Notes: generated from the letters alone by a model not told the origin. A DNA stretch of 64,000 nucleotides from Candidatus Litorirhabdus singularis (GCF_026262625.1 NZ_SHNN01000005.1:186001-250000), one strand, 5' to 3'; numbered from the stretch's first letter, positions 18,647 to 27,706 are shown. Numbers and translations are program-made.

Positions 18647-19423
18647 ATGCACTTTAGCGCTTTTTTGAACTCATTCGCACGTCTGTTGGTGCTTTGCACT
18701 CTGATGCTAGGCAGCGCGATAGCACTGGCCGCGAAACCCCTGATAGTGGGGCATACCTCTGATTATGAGCCGCTGAACTTTGTACGTGACGGCAAGCTGG
18801 TAGGTATCGAGATAGACAACGCGCGCGAGATTGGCAAGATTCTGGACCGTCCGGTCAAGGCCGTGATTATGCCGTTTGAGGACCTGCTCAAGGCGCTGGA
18901 CAGTGGTGACATAGATGTAGTGATGGCAGGCGTGAGTGTGACCCCCGAGCGGCAGCAGCGTGTCACGTTTGTGGAGCCGTTTATGACTGTTGGCCAGATG
19001 GCCATTATTCTGGCGGACAAAGCGGGCCGTTTCGCGCAACCCCGAGCTATCTATCAGGAGGGTATCCGGATTGGCGTAGAGCCCTTCACGACCGGCGAGC
19101 GTTATGTGCAAGATACTCTGAACGGTGCCAAGGTGAGCCATTTTCCGACCTCAGAGGCAGCCTTTGCTGCGCTGCGCAGTAACCAGATTGATATGTACAT
19201 ACACGATGCTCCTACTTCCTGGCTGCTGGCAGTGGGCACCGCGAATTCAGACCTGTTAAGCCTGTTTCGCTACCTGAGCTCGGAAGATCTGGCCTGGGCT
19301 GTGCGCAAAGACAACACCCGCTTGGCGGCCGAGTTGAATATGGCCATACAGGTACTGAAAGATAATGGCCGCTTGCGTGCGATTCAAAACCGCTGGATAC
19401 CGATTCAGGTTAACGTTCGCTAG
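18647..19423 (+). CDS. Periplasmic solute-binding protein (SBP family 3)
   Basis: A 258-residue exported protein. The first 29 residues form a Sec signal peptide with hydrophobic core LLVLCTLMLGSAIALA cleaved near AAK. The mature part begins LIVGHTSDYEPLNFVRDGKLVGIEID, the typical block of amino-acid or organic-acid binding proteins (PF00497), and ends with LKDNGRLRAIQNRW. No transporter permease is next to it, so it may be an orphan receptor-type binding protein. Confidence 0.85.
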   Translation: MHFSAFLNSFARLLVLCTLMLGSAIALAAKPLIVGHTSDYEPLNFVRDGKLVGIEIDNAREIGKILDRPVKAVIMPFEDLLKALDSGDIDVVMAGVSVTPERQQRVTFVEPFMTVGQMAIILADKAGRFAQPRAIYQEGIRIGVEPFTTGERYVQDTLNGAKVSHFPTSEAAFAALRSNQIDMYIHDAPTSWLLAVGTANSDLLSLFRYLSSEDLAWAVRKDNTRLAAELNMAIQVLKDNGRLRAIQNRWIPIQVNVR

Positions 19424-19446
19424 CGCGCTGTAATGAGTCGCGGCGG

Positions 19447-22400
19447 TTAGTGAAAGTCACGCGACTTCAGCTGTAGCTCCTTAAGTTCGTCGCTGTAGTC
19501 GTGCAGCGCCCCGGCAATAATATGAATGACCCCGTCGCGCGCCTCTAGCGTGCCCTTGACCAGCAATAACTGCGAGGTCATCAATGGCTGCCGAAAACGC
19601 TCCTGTACCCGCGGCCATACCACAATATTACTACTGCCAGTCTCGTCCTCCAGAGTCAGAAACAATACTCCTGAGGCGGTACCCGGCCGCTGCCTGCCCG
19701 TTACCAGCCCGGCAATACGCACAAATCGGTTATTACTGACCGTGGGTAAGTCTTGATGCCGCTGGCAGCGGTTAAACGGATACTGCGCGCGTAGCAGCTG
19801 CATGGGGTGGGCGCGCAGGGTGACGCCGGTACTGCGGTAATCGGCCATGACTTCTTCGGCCACGCCCGGAGCACGCAACTTTACATCATCATCAAAGTCA
19901 CTGGCGGGGCGTTCACTATCGTTATTCAGAAGCGGCCGGTTGGCTTCCAGCGCCATAATTTGCCACTGGGCCTGATGGCGGTGCCCGCCCAGGGCGGCCA
20001 GTGCGTCGGCGTCGGCCAGCGCTTCCATATCGCGCTTGTCTAATTGCGCGCGCTGGCGCAGGTCACTGACATGGCGGTAAGGCCCACGGCGCCGTTGTTG
20101 GGCAACCCGTTTTGCCCCTTCTTTGCTCATGCCTTTGACCAGTCGCAGACCCAGCCGCATTGAATGGTCGCGGTCTGCCAGCAGGGTGTGGTCCCAGGCA
20201 CTGGTGTTCACATCAATGGGCAGCACCCGGACCCGGTGCCGACGGGCGTCCTGAATCAGTTGTGACGGCGAGTAAAAACCCATGGGCTGGCTATTCAGTA
20301 ACCCACAGAAAAAGGCCGCAGGATGGTGGCATTTGATCCACGCTGAGACATACGCCAGCAGGGCAAAGCTAGCCGAGTGTGACTCGGGAAACCCGTAGCC
20401 GCCAAAGCCCTTGATCTGCTCAAACAGGCGCTGGGCAAAGTCTTCGTCATAGCCGCGCGCCAGCATGCCCTTGACCAGTTTGGTTTCAAATTTGATGAGG
20501 TTACCGTTTTTGCCCCAACTGGCCATAGCCCGGCGCAGCTGGTCGGCTTCGCCGCCACTAAAACCCGCCGCTACCATCGCCAGTTTAATGGCCTGTTCCT
20601 GAAATATAGGTACCCCGAGGGTACGCTCCAGTACGCTTTGGATATCCGGGCTGGGGTAGGTCACCGGTTCCAGCCCCTGCCGCCGGCGCAGGTAGGGGTG
20701 CACCATATCGCCCTGTATTGGCCCGGGGCGCACAATGGCCACCTGAATGACCAGGTCGTAAAAGGTTTTGGGTTTGAGGCGCGGTAGCATCGACATTTGC
20801 GCCCGTGACTCAATCTGAAAGACCCCCACACTGTCGGCCGCCTGCAACATACGATAGGTGCTGGCATCTTCACGAGGTATATCCTGAATGCAGGTAAGGC
20901 GCGGCTGGTAGCGATTGATCAGCTGCAGGCTTTTACGAATGGCCGACAGCATGCCCAGTGCCAATATATCGACTTTGAGCAGGCCGAGTGCCTCAATGTC
21001 TTCCTTGTCCCACTGGATGATAGTGCGGTCGGCCATGCTGGCGTTCTCTACCGGTACCAGGGTAGATATAGGACTGCGGGTAATCACAAAGCCACCCACG
21101 TGCTGGGACAGGTGACGGGGGAACCCCAGTATCTGCTGCACCAGATCATAAAACAGGGTGGCGCTGCGGCTGTGCCCGGCAATGCCCTGTTCTTCAAAAC
21201 GCCGTTCCAGGTCCTTACTGCGGTCCCACCAGGCCAGCGACTTGGCCAGGTCGTCAACAAAGATAGGGTCTAAACCCAGCGCCCGGCCCACATCGCGCAC
21301 GGCGCTGCGGCTGCGGTAGGTAATAACCGTGGCGGCCAGTGCGGCACGCTTGCGGCTGTATTTTTGGTAGATGTATTGAATGACTTCTTCGCGGCGCTCG
21401 TGCTCAAAGTCGACGTCGATATCCGGTGGCTCGTCGCGCTCGCGGGAGATAAAACGCTCAAACAGCAGCGACACTTCCTCGGGCGACACCTCGGTAATAT
21501 GCAGGCAATAACACACCACCGAGTTAGCTGCCGAACCGCGCCCCTGACACAAAATGTCGCGACTGCGTGCAAAACGCACGATGTCGTACACCGTCAAAAA
21601 ATAGTATTCGTAGTGGAGCTCTGCAATCAGTGCCAGTTCGATCTCTATGCGCTCTAAGGTTTGCGGCAGCGGCCCATTGGGCCAACGCAGCTTGCAGCCC
21701 TCGGTCACCAGTTGCCGCAGGTAGGTGCCGGCGTCCATGCCAGTCGGCACTACCTCCTCGGGGTATTCATAGCGCAGCTCATCCAGGCTGAAGTCACAAT
21801 AGTCGGCAATCACCAGCGTTTGCTGTAGCAGGGCGGCTGGATATAACTTGCACAGTTTGTCGATGGGCCGCAGGTGTTGCTGACTGTTGCTGTGGCGCAG
21901 GCGGCCCAGCTGATCAACACTGGTGTTGTGGGCGATGGCGGTGATGACGTCGTGCAGTGGCTTGCAGCGCGGGTGATGCATCTGCACATTGCCACAGGCC
22001 AGCATGGGTATATCAAGACTGGTGGCCAGCTCCAGAAACTGTAAATAGCGCTGTGTCTCGTTACCGTGACGCAAGTGGCTAACACCCAGCCACAGCCGTT
22101 CCTTGCACAGGCGCCGCAGCTGCTGGCCATAGGCGCGGCTGGTATCACTGTTATCAACGGGCAGCCATATGAGCAGGCAACGCTTGAGATGAAAGATCAC
22201 GTCACGCAGGCTGACCCGGTACTCGCCCTTGGGGCTGCGCCTGCGGGCCATACTGATTAACCCCGACAGTTCGCTATAGGCGGCGCGATTGGGCGCCAGC
22301 GCCAACAGCTTGATGCCTTCTTCCAGGTTCAGCTCACTGCCAATAATCAGCTTGATGTCGTATTCCTGCGCCGCCACATGAGCCTTGACCACCCCGGCTA

Positions 22401-22527
22401 GCGAGCACTCATCAGTAATGGCGAGCGCGGTATAGCCCAGCTCTGCCGCGCGCTGCACCAGGTCTCGGGGGTGCGAGGCACCGCGCTGGAAGCTGAAGTT
22501 GCTCAGGCAATGGAGTTCGGCATACAT
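19447..22527 (-). CDS. dnaE2: Error-prone DNA polymerase III alpha subunit DnaE2 (ImuC)
   Basis: A 1026-residue C-family polymerase with the short DnaE2 layout: PHP domain first (ELHCLSNFSFQRGASHP, residues 4-20), palm with catalytic DIDVDF near residue 370, then finger, HhH and a C-terminal OB region. It lacks the tau-binding extension of replicative DnaE1. It carries out mutagenic translesion synthesis after DNA damage, normally with ImuA/ImuB, which are not next to it here. A perfect LexA box lies 43 bases upstream of ATG 22527. The upstream neighbour on the same strand is the integron integrase. Confidence 0.95.
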   Translation of the reverse strand: MYAELHCLSNFSFQRGASHPRDLVQRAAELGYTALAITDECSLAGVVKAHVAAQEYDIKLIIGSELNLEEGIKLLALAPNRAAYSELSGLISMARRRSPKGEYRVSLRDVIFHLKRCLLIWLPVDNSDTSRAYGQQLRRLCKERLWLGVSHLRHGNETQRYLQFLELATSLDIPMLACGNVQMHHPRCKPLHDVITAIAHNTSVDQLGRLRHSNSQQHLRPIDKLCKLYPAALLQQTLVIADYCDFSLDELRYEYPEEVVPTGMDAGTYLRQLVTEGCKLRWPNGPLPQTLERIEIELALIAELHYEYYFLTVYDIVRFARSRDILCQGRGSAANSVVCYCLHITEVSPEEVSLLFERFISRERDEPPDIDVDFEHERREEVIQYIYQKYSRKRAALAATVITYRSRSAVRDVGRALGLDPIFVDDLAKSLAWWDRSKDLERRFEEQGIAGHSRSATLFYDLVQQILGFPRHLSQHVGGFVITRSPISTLVPVENASMADRTIIQWDKEDIEALGLLKVDILALGMLSAIRKSLQLINRYQPRLTCIQDIPREDASTYRMLQAADSVGVFQIESRAQMSMLPRLKPKTFYDLVIQVAIVRPGPIQGDMVHPYLRRRQGLEPVTYPSPDIQSVLERTLGVPIFQEQAIKLAMVAAGFSGGEADQLRRAMASWGKNGNLIKFETKLVKGMLARGYDEDFAQRLFEQIKGFGGYGFPESHSASFALLAYVSAWIKCHHPAAFFCGLLNSQPMGFYSPSQLIQDARRHRVRVLPIDVNTSAWDHTLLADRDHSMRLGLRLVKGMSKEGAKRVAQQRRRGPYRHVSDLRQRAQLDKRDMEALADADALAALGGHRHQAQWQIMALEANRPLLNNDSERPASDFDDDVKLRAPGVAEEVMADYRSTGVTLRAHPMQLLRAQYPFNRCQRHQDLPTVSNNRFVRIAGLVTGRQRPGTASGVLFLTLEDETGSSNIVVWPRVQERFRQPLMTSQLLLVKGTLEARDGVIHIIAGALHDYSDELKELQLKSRDFH

Positions 22528-22569
22528 GGTGGTGAGTTAATCCGGCGGTGACAGTGGGTCTACAATATA

Positions 22570-22585
22570 CTGTATATATATACAG
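22570..22585 (-). promoter_or_regulatory. LexA operator (SOS box) of dnaE2
   Basis: CTGTATATATATACAG is a perfect match to CTGT-N8-ACAG with an alternating AT core. It lies between the intI stop and the dnaE2 start, so LexA should control dnaE2. Confidence 0.9.
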
Positions 22586-22606
22586 TATCAGGTTGCCTGT
22601 CAAACA

Positions 22607-23569
22607 TCACAAGTCTGACAGTGGGCTGCGTACCGCGCGGCCGCCACGGTTCAGTACGTGGGTGTAAATCTCTGTAGTACGGATATCGCTATGGCCCAGT
22701 TGCTCTTGCACCGTACGAATATCAGCGCCGCGTTCCAGCAGGTGAGTAGCAAAGCTGTGGCGCAAGGTATGGCAGGTCGCGAGCTTGTTGATATTGGCCC
22801 CGCGCACCGCCGCCTTGACGGCACGTTGCAGGCTTTGCTCGCCCATATGATGCCGGCGCACCTTGCCACTGCGTTGGTCCAGCGAGCGCTGAGCGGAGGG
22901 GAAGTAATACTGCCAAGCGAGTTCAAACGGCGCCCGGGGGTATTTTCTTGCCAGTGCGAAGGGCAGGTAAACCCCCTCCCAGCGCTCAGCGCCTTGGTCT
23001 TCTTGCCAGAATAATTCCACCTGCCGAGCTTGACGCTGTAGCAAAGGCACACAGCTCTGTGCCAGCGTGGTGATACGTTGCTTGCGGCCTTTACCATCGC
23101 GCACCAAGATGGCCAGACGATCAAAATCGATGTCCTTGATGCGCAGTCGACATACTTCCATCAGCCGCAATCCGGAGCCGTACATCAACTCAGCGCAAAG
23201 GCGGTGCATACCCTGCAGCTGATTTAGCAGCGAGCGTACTTCATCGCGAGACAGCACCACTGGCAGCTTTTGTACTTTGCTGGCACGACTGAACTCTCCC
23301 AGTTTCATGTCGGCGCGGCCCAGTACATTACGGTACAGGTACATAAGCGCATTGAGCGCTGTTTTCTGGGTGGATGGCGCTACCTTACGCGTCAGCGCCA
23401 GGTATTCCAGGTAGGCGACAATATCCGCTTCATTAAGGTCTTGCGGATGGCGGTTGTTATGAAAGCGGATATAGTTGCGAATCCAATACAGGTAACCCTG
23501 TTCGGTACGCTTACTGTAATGTCTGGCGCGCAGGTGATCGCGCACCGAAGCTAAAAACGGCGATTTCAT
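22607..23569 (-). CDS. intI: Integron integrase IntI
   Basis: A 320-residue tyrosine recombinase with catalytic residues at Arg135 (GSGLRLMEV), His267 and Arg270 (CHTLRHSFATH), His293 (LGHSDIRTT) and Tyr302 (EIYTHV). It also has the insertion unique to integron integrases between the boxes (about residues 199-224, GVYLPFALARKYPRAP then WQYYFPS), needed to bind folded single-stranded attC. All key residues are present, so the enzyme should be active. ATG 23569 has AAGGATG just upstream; an in-frame start at 23593 is less likely. The gene faces away from the cassette array, the normal integron arrangement. No LexA box is seen in its own upstream region. Confidence 0.96.
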   Translation of the reverse strand: MKSPFLASVRDHLRARHYSKRTEQGYLYWIRNYIRFHNNRHPQDLNEADIVAYLEYLALTRKVAPSTQKTALNALMYLYRNVLGRADMKLGEFSRASKVQKLPVVLSRDEVRSLLNQLQGMHRLCAELMYGSGLRLMEVCRLRIKDIDFDRLAILVRDGKGRKQRITTLAQSCVPLLQRQARQVELFWQEDQGAERWEGVYLPFALARKYPRAPFELAWQYYFPSAQRSLDQRSGKVRRHHMGEQSLQRAVKAAVRGANINKLATCHTLRHSFATHLLERGADIRTVQEQLGHSDIRTTEIYTHVLNRGGRAVRSPLSDL

Positions 23570-23654
23570 GGCACATCCTTGTGCTGTGATCACTGCAGTT
23601 TAGTGGGCTCCTGGCCCAACAGCCAGTTGAGCCGCCAATCTGAAGCGGGTATTG

Positions 23655-23682
23655 TTGTTAGCGAAGCTTAATTTTGTAGACT
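23655..23682 (+). promoter_or_regulatory. Candidate cassette promoter Pc
   Basis: TTGTTA and TAGACT separated by 16 bases, pointing into the array, lie in the attI region between intI and cassette 1. Both hexamers match the sigma-70 consensus at four of six positions. This is only a candidate; other weak hexamers occur near 23780-23806. Confidence 0.3.
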
Positions 23683-23809
23683 GACATAAGCGAAGAGGGC
23701 GTGAATTGGGACATGCGAGGCAGTGGTCAACCAAAACCCACATCAGAGGATGACAAGTTATGTGTCACTCTGACGTGTTTTATTACGTCACACCGACGTC
23801 TAATACGCT

Positions 23810-23816
23810 GTTATGC
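23810..23816 (+). other. attI recombination core (junction with cassette 1)
   Basis: GTTATGC is the last such core before the first cassette gene, and TTATGC is the exact complement of the R'' box GCATAAC that ends cassette 1. Just left of it is a TGACGT/ACGTCA inverted repeat (23771-23790), a possible integrase or regulator contact. Confidence 0.75.
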
Positions 23817-23839
23817 GCCCCTGAGGGGAACAACGTAGG

Positions 23840-25141
23840 ATGAAAAAAGCAGCAGTTGTAATCGGTTGTCTGATCATGTTGCTAGCTGCTTTTTTTGGTG
23901 GGCGTTTTTCAGTCAGTACGCTTGGAGAAATTGAAGCCCCGAAAAACGTCACGACTTCTACTAGCGCCACGCCGACCAAAATGTGGGAGAAATTTGGCAC
24001 AGACCTACAAGTGGCTGGGGTGAGTATGATTCGTGAACTGCCTGTAGATTACCCCATTGACCAGGCCGAGGGTGTTCGATTCATGCTTCGGCAGCTTAGA
24101 TCTTCGATTGATATGGTCCTTGCTCGAGAGCAGGGTATGCCGTCCGTATTTCGACTTGGCACGAACACTTCGGCTAAATGGGGTTTGGATGGCGCGGATG
24201 GAAAGTACACGAATGCCGCCATAACCGGTCAAGGCACATATCGATTGCATGGCAATATAGGGTCTGCACGACTCTTTGCAGTGCAAAGTGCAACGCAGAC
24301 AGGAGAGTTTGATGGCTCCTACGATCAATACGAGTCATTTAAAGAGCTGACCGGTGATCAATTGCAAATCGATGCAGAAGGTAATTTCGAAGTGCTTATT
24401 TCGGGTTATAAGCCAGATAATTGGTCGGGAAACTGGTTGGAGTTAGATCCAAAAGCCACTGAATTGCTTGTGCGGGAATATTTCAGGGAGTGGGAGAGCG
24501 AAGTCCCGGGCACATATTATCTAGAACGGCTGGATGATAGTGCGCCCAGCGAGCCACTCGATCTGCTACAAGCGGCCGACTTACTCGATTCGACCATCAA
24601 CGAGTTTTATATTCGTGTCCCCGAATGGAGAAACGAGGCCGACCAGATTCGCAAGTTGTTTACCAACAAGATTTTTGTACAAAAAGGTGCCAGGGGAACG
24701 CTTGCAGCCAATTTTTATGGCGCGGGGTGGTTTAAGGTCGCCGACAATGAAGCTCTCATTATCGAGATGGATGCGCCCGATGCGCTGTTGTGGAGCATCC
24801 AGCTTGGCACAATTTGGTGGGAATCTATTGATTATCTAAACCATACCGCTAGTTACAATGACAGCCAGGCGGTCGCGAGTAGTGACGGTAAATACAGGTT
24901 TGTTATCTCACAGAAAGACCCCGGAGTAGTGAACTGGTTGAACCCTGTTGGGCACACCGAAGGTATGATTTTCCTTCGCCAGCAACAATCAAAAAACCTG
25001 GTTAAGCCTGAAGCAGCGTTGGTACCTTTTGAGGATTTGCGGTCACATTTTCCAGCGGATGTAGAAAAGGTCGGCCCTGAAGATCGAAAGCGTAATCGGG
25101 CCTATCGTTTGAAGCATGGTGTGCAGCGATATTCGCCGTGA
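23840..25141 (+). CDS. Cassette 1: membrane-anchored DUF1214-like protein
   Basis: A 433-residue protein with an N-terminal signal or anchor helix (AAVVIGCLIMLLAAFFGG). The central region FRLGTNTSAKWGLDGADGKY and the C-terminal DALLWSIQLGTIWWESIDY...GKYRFVISQKDPGV resemble DUF1214 proteins, which often sit near steroid or aromatic genes but have no proven reaction. It is the first cassette, nearest the presumed Pc promoter, and therefore probably the best expressed. GTAGG lies just before ATG 23840. Confidence 0.7.
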   Translation: MKKAAVVIGCLIMLLAAFFGGRFSVSTLGEIEAPKNVTTSTSATPTKMWEKFGTDLQVAGVSMIRELPVDYPIDQAEGVRFMLRQLRSSIDMVLAREQGMPSVFRLGTNTSAKWGLDGADGKYTNAAITGQGTYRLHGNIGSARLFAVQSATQTGEFDGSYDQYESFKELTGDQLQIDAEGNFEVLISGYKPDNWSGNWLELDPKATELLVREYFREWESEVPGTYYLERLDDSAPSEPLDLLQAADLLDSTINEFYIRVPEWRNEADQIRKLFTNKIFVQKGARGTLAANFYGAGWFKVADNEALIIEMDAPDALLWSIQLGTIWWESIDYLNHTASYNDSQAVASSDGKYRFVISQKDPGVVNWLNPVGHTEGMIFLRQQQSKNLVKPEAALVPFEDLRSHFPADVEKVGPEDRKRNRAYRLKHGVQRYSP

Positions 25142-25176
25142 ACCCCAATTATGGCCTATATTTATGGAGTGTCAGC

Positions 25177-25235
25177 GCATAACAAGAAAAGCAAGCGGGA
25201 CGCCGTAGACGGCGCCCCTTCTTAAAGCGTTATGT
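25177..25235 (+). repeat. attC site of cassette 1
   Basis: R'' GCATAAC and R' GTTATGT bound a 59-base imperfect palindrome with inner stem GACGCC/GGCGCC. R'' is the complement of the cassette 1 start. Confidence 0.88.
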
Positions 25236-25258
25236 GACCAAGAGACGATATTATCAAC

Positions 25259-25687
25259 ATGACTGAATTTGAATTGCATTACCTGATAGTTGAAAGGCGC
25301 ACTGAGTTAGTCTCGATTTTGCAATGGTGGGTAGCACTATCGATTGGTCTTGTTACAGCGACTCACTTGATAAAACACTCATTGAATCTGCTCGTTGCCA
25401 TACTTTTTACAGTCCCCTATATAGTTTTTAGTATGATTATGTTGAGTATGCTTGCGAGTTTAGCTGGGCAATTGGGTGCGGCTTTTGATGACCTTCTAAC
25501 CTACAGTGAGGCGAATAAATTGGCCTCTCTCCAGACAAAGGAATTATTAGGAGTTTGGAGTAATGGAACCATTAGGGGGGCGTACGGATTTATCCGCCTA
25601 TTAGCGGTCGGGTTTGCGCTGGCTATTGGCCTTTATCCGTTGTGGCGTTGGTGGGAGGTTCGTGGTGACCATGAAAAAAACACATAA
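25259..25687 (+). CDS. Cassette 2: unknown membrane protein
   Basis: A 142-residue protein with two closely spaced hydrophobic helices (about residues 22-60) and a third near residues 112-130 ending in a basic/aromatic stretch (LWRWWEVRGD). No known family was recognised. The start MTEFELHYLIVERRTELV is amphipathic and acidic. Its TAA stop lies inside the R'' box of the attC site, so gene and recombination site are fused. Confidence 0.65.
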   Translation: MTEFELHYLIVERRTELVSILQWWVALSIGLVTATHLIKHSLNLLVAILFTVPYIVFSMIMLSMLASLAGQLGAAFDDLLTYSEANKLASLQTKELLGVWSNGTIRGAYGFIRLLAVGFALAIGLYPLWRWWEVRGDHEKNT

Positions 25688-25753
25688 CAAGGCAAGCCAC
25701 ATGGACGTCAAAACCGCTGCGCGGTTTCGCCGCCAGTGCTTGAAGCGTTACGA
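25682..25753 (+). repeat. attC site of cassette 2
   Basis: R'' ACATAAC matches the cassette start TTATGT; R' is GTTACGA. The apical stem AAACCGC/GCGGTTT is shared with attC sites 3 and 23. Confidence 0.88.
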
Positions 25754-25762
25754 GGCCTTTTC

Positions 25763-26224
25763 ATGATCGTCGATGTGTCAACGTTCCTTCCGGTCGAGCC
25801 AGCAGAGGTTGAGTCACACCTTAGGACCTCGCGTTTGCTCATTTATGTCGCTTCTCCTCTTGTTAAGTTCATTCCCTGTGGCGCTAAGCAATTGCCAGAA
25901 AGATGGGAAGAAGGGACGTACTGGGTGTCTTTGCGATTATTTGGGTTTGTCCCTTTCGGAAAGCAGGCTGTAGTAATCTCATATCCCGAATCACGAAGCA
26001 GCTTCAGTGTTCGGGATAACGGTCACAGCATGTTGGTAAAGAAGTGGGACCACCGAATTACTATTGATCCATCAGGAACCGGTACCCTTTATCGAGACCA
26101 TGTGACCATCGAAGCTGGAGTATTCACTGTTTTTATCTGGGCATTTGCCCAACTATTCTACCGTCATCGCCAACGTCGCTGGCGGCAACTAGTGGCGAGT
26201 GGATTTAACTATGCGGCCACCTAA
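25763..26224 (+). CDS. Cassette 3: unknown protein with C-terminal membrane helix
   Basis: A 153-residue protein starting MIVDVSTFLPVEPAEVESHL. It has the look of a START/SRPBCC-type polyketide-cyclase fold (helix, strands such as GTYWVSLRLFGFVPFGKQAVV, then RITIDPSGTGTLYRDHVTIEAG) followed by a hydrophobic helix FTVFIWAFAQLFY and a basic tail. The fold assignment is an inference from pattern only. ATG 25763 is chosen because an earlier in-frame start lies inside the preceding attC. The stop TAA is in the R'' box. Confidence 0.6.
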   Translation: MIVDVSTFLPVEPAEVESHLRTSRLLIYVASPLVKFIPCGAKQLPERWEEGTYWVSLRLFGFVPFGKQAVVISYPESRSSFSVRDNGHSMLVKKWDHRITIDPSGTGTLYRDHVTIEAGVFTVFIWAFAQLFYRHRQRRWRQLVASGFNYAAT

Positions 26225-26305
26225 CAATAACCGGCAGTGCGGCCCTTCGGGCCCGGACGCCAAAACCGCTGCGCGGTTTCGCCGCCGCTGCGGTGAGCGT
26301 TATGT
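26219..26305 (+). repeat. attC site of cassette 3
   Basis: R'' ACCTAAC, R' GTTATGT, 87 bases. R'' differs at two places from the complement of the cassette start TTACGA, so one end has drifted or recombined. Confidence 0.85.
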
Positions 26306-26350
26306 GCAAAAACTAAACGATCACAGATCGATGAATGAGGCTTCCTTTCC

Positions 26351-26614
26351 ATGAAAAATGTTCTGCTTGCCCTGATCATAGTTCTGACCACCAATCATGC
26401 TCTCGCTGCCGAAATAGAATCAAAGGCAGATGCAGACGCTTTTCTGGCGAAATATTGTGTTGCGCTGATCAACGAAATCGCAGAAGCGGTAAAGCGTCAG
26501 GAAGATCATTCGAAAAAGAATGAGTGGCAACAGGTTGGAGAACAAGGGGCATACATTGCTGGTGTTGCGGACGTTTACAGTAAGCTTTGTGTCGCTAATG
26601 CAAAGAGCACATAA
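26351..26614 (+). CDS. Cassette 4: small exported protein
   Basis: An 87-residue protein with a clear Sec signal peptide (MKNVLLALIIVLTTNHALAA), cleaved near AEIES. The mature part of about 67 residues is helical and contains two cysteines (KYCVALIN and SKLCVAN) that could form a disulfide in the periplasm. No family recognised. The stop TAA falls in the R'' box. Confidence 0.65.
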   Translation: MKNVLLALIIVLTTNHALAAEIESKADADAFLAKYCVALINEIAEAVKRQEDHSKKNEWQQVGEQGAYIAGVADVYSKLCVANAKST

Positions 26615-26692
26615 CAAGGTGCCCAAGGTTACTCCGGCCCTACGGGCCTCCGCGGGACGGCCTGACGGCCGCCCCTTGGCTTGGCGTTAACT
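26609..26692 (+). repeat. attC site of cassette 4
   Basis: R'' ACATAAC complements the cassette start TTATGT; R' is GTTAACT. 84 bases. Confidence 0.87.
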
Positions 26693-26725
26693 GTCCGACC
26701 AATCATCCCAACTCGAGGAGAATTC

Positions 26726-27154
26726 GTGAACATACCGACTAGAGATGAAAGATTGAAGCACGCGAAGCATCATTGCGAGTTATGGAATGCGGGGAAAAAG
26801 GAGGAGTGGATCGCCTCATGGCGCTCCATCGTGAAGACCGACAACGTAGTAATGTACGATCCAGTCGGTACCGAAGCAAAGAAAGGATTTGACCATTTCA
26901 CGAGTCATGCCTGGGACTTATTTCAAAGTCTCTTAAAAATGTATTTGTTCAAAGTGCACGTCAATGGCAATGAGATGGCATGGGTCATAGAGTGTCACTT
27001 CGGCGAAGGCGACAATGTGGTAGTGACTCATAGTATCGAAACATTTCAGTGGTGTGATGATGGATCGTTTCAGATCAAAACATACTACGAAATGCCCGAA
27101 GCATTAGGAGAAAAAGACGACCCCTATCAGTACCTCCTAGATCAAAATGGATAG
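26726..27154 (+). CDS. Cassette 5: SnoaL/NTF2-like protein
   Basis: A 142-residue protein beginning with GTG 26726, preceded by GAGGAGAATTC as a strong ribosome binding site. The N-terminal helix with HCELWNAGKKEEWIASWRSIV and DNVVMYDPVGTEAKKGFDHF is typical of SnoaL-like polyketide-cyclase/limonene-epoxide-hydrolase folds, and the strands end HSIETFQWCDDGSFQIKTYYE. No signal peptide; substrate unknown. Confidence 0.7.
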   Translation: MNIPTRDERLKHAKHHCELWNAGKKEEWIASWRSIVKTDNVVMYDPVGTEAKKGFDHFTSHAWDLFQSLLKMYLFKVHVNGNEMAWVIECHFGEGDNVVVTHSIETFQWCDDGSFQIKTYYEMPEALGEKDDPYQYLLDQNG

Positions 27155-27174
27155 AAAGAGGTCGCACGCGAAAC

Positions 27175-27232
27175 AGTTAACAAGTCGGGGCTTGGGACGC
27201 GCTAACGCGCGCCCAAGCCCGAAGCGTTATGT
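27175..27232 (+). repeat. attC site of cassette 5
   Basis: R'' AGTTAAC exactly complements the unusual cassette start TTAACT, a strong proof that the boxes belong together. R' GTTATGT; inner stem CTTGGG/CCCAAG. Confidence 0.9.
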
Positions 27233-27250
27233 GACCTCGGAGGTATCGAA

Positions 27251-27601
27251 ATGACGAATACAAGTAGCACGATGTCACCTCGTGGATCAGTAATTGCACG
27301 ATACAAATCACGAGCGAACGCAGAGGGCGCGTCTGCCTGGGCCGATGTGCGCTGTGCACCGAATATTCGAATGCATATACCCAAGTTCGAGGTTTGCGCC
27401 GAAGGTGCAGAAGAGATCGATTCAAAAGTGTTTGGCTTGATCGCATCGGCTGGAATACAGCAGGAGCTTGTAGGGATTCATGAACATGGACTCTATGTAA
27501 CATGCTTTTTGCGCCTTTCAGACGGGAGCAGCGAGTGGGATTCTGTCGAAGTGTTTCTTTTCGATGAGGATGCCGTGGTTACTGAGATCTGGGCTCTTTA
27601 A
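27251..27601 (+). CDS. Cassette 6: unknown soluble protein
   Basis: A 116-residue soluble protein with no membrane segment, one of few in the array. It starts MTNTSSTMSPRGSVIARYKSR and has alternating beta strands (GLYVTCFLRLSDGSSEWDSVEVFLFDE). No family recognised. GGAGG lies nine bases before ATG 27251, a strong ribosome binding site. Confidence 0.6.
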   Translation: MTNTSSTMSPRGSVIARYKSRANAEGASAWADVRCAPNIRMHIPKFEVCAEGAEEIDSKVFGLIASAGIQQELVGIHEHGLYVTCFLRLSDGSSEWDSVEVFLFDEDAVVTEIWAL

Positions 27602-27610
27602 GGTGCGCTC

Positions 27611-27694
27611 ACATAACAAGGCCAGGCAGTCTAACAGCAAAACCGCCGCTCCTTCGTCGCTCTGGTTTTCCCGCAGCTGCTGGCGGCGTTAGGT
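27611..27694 (+). repeat. attC site of cassette 6
   Basis: R'' ACATAAC complements the cassette start TTATGT; R' GTTAGGT. 84 bases. Confidence 0.87.
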
Positions 27695-27706
27695 GTCTAA
27701 ATCGAG

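Noticed and set aside
22607-23569. Phage or XerC/D recombinase
   Set aside because: The insertion with YLPFALARKYP and the adjacent attC array identify an integron integrase.
23583-23597. CTGTGATCACTGCAG upstream of intI as a LexA box
   Set aside because: The distance between CTGT and the final CAG does not fit CTGT-N8-ACAG, and the ACAG half is missing. Only the site at 22570 is convincing.
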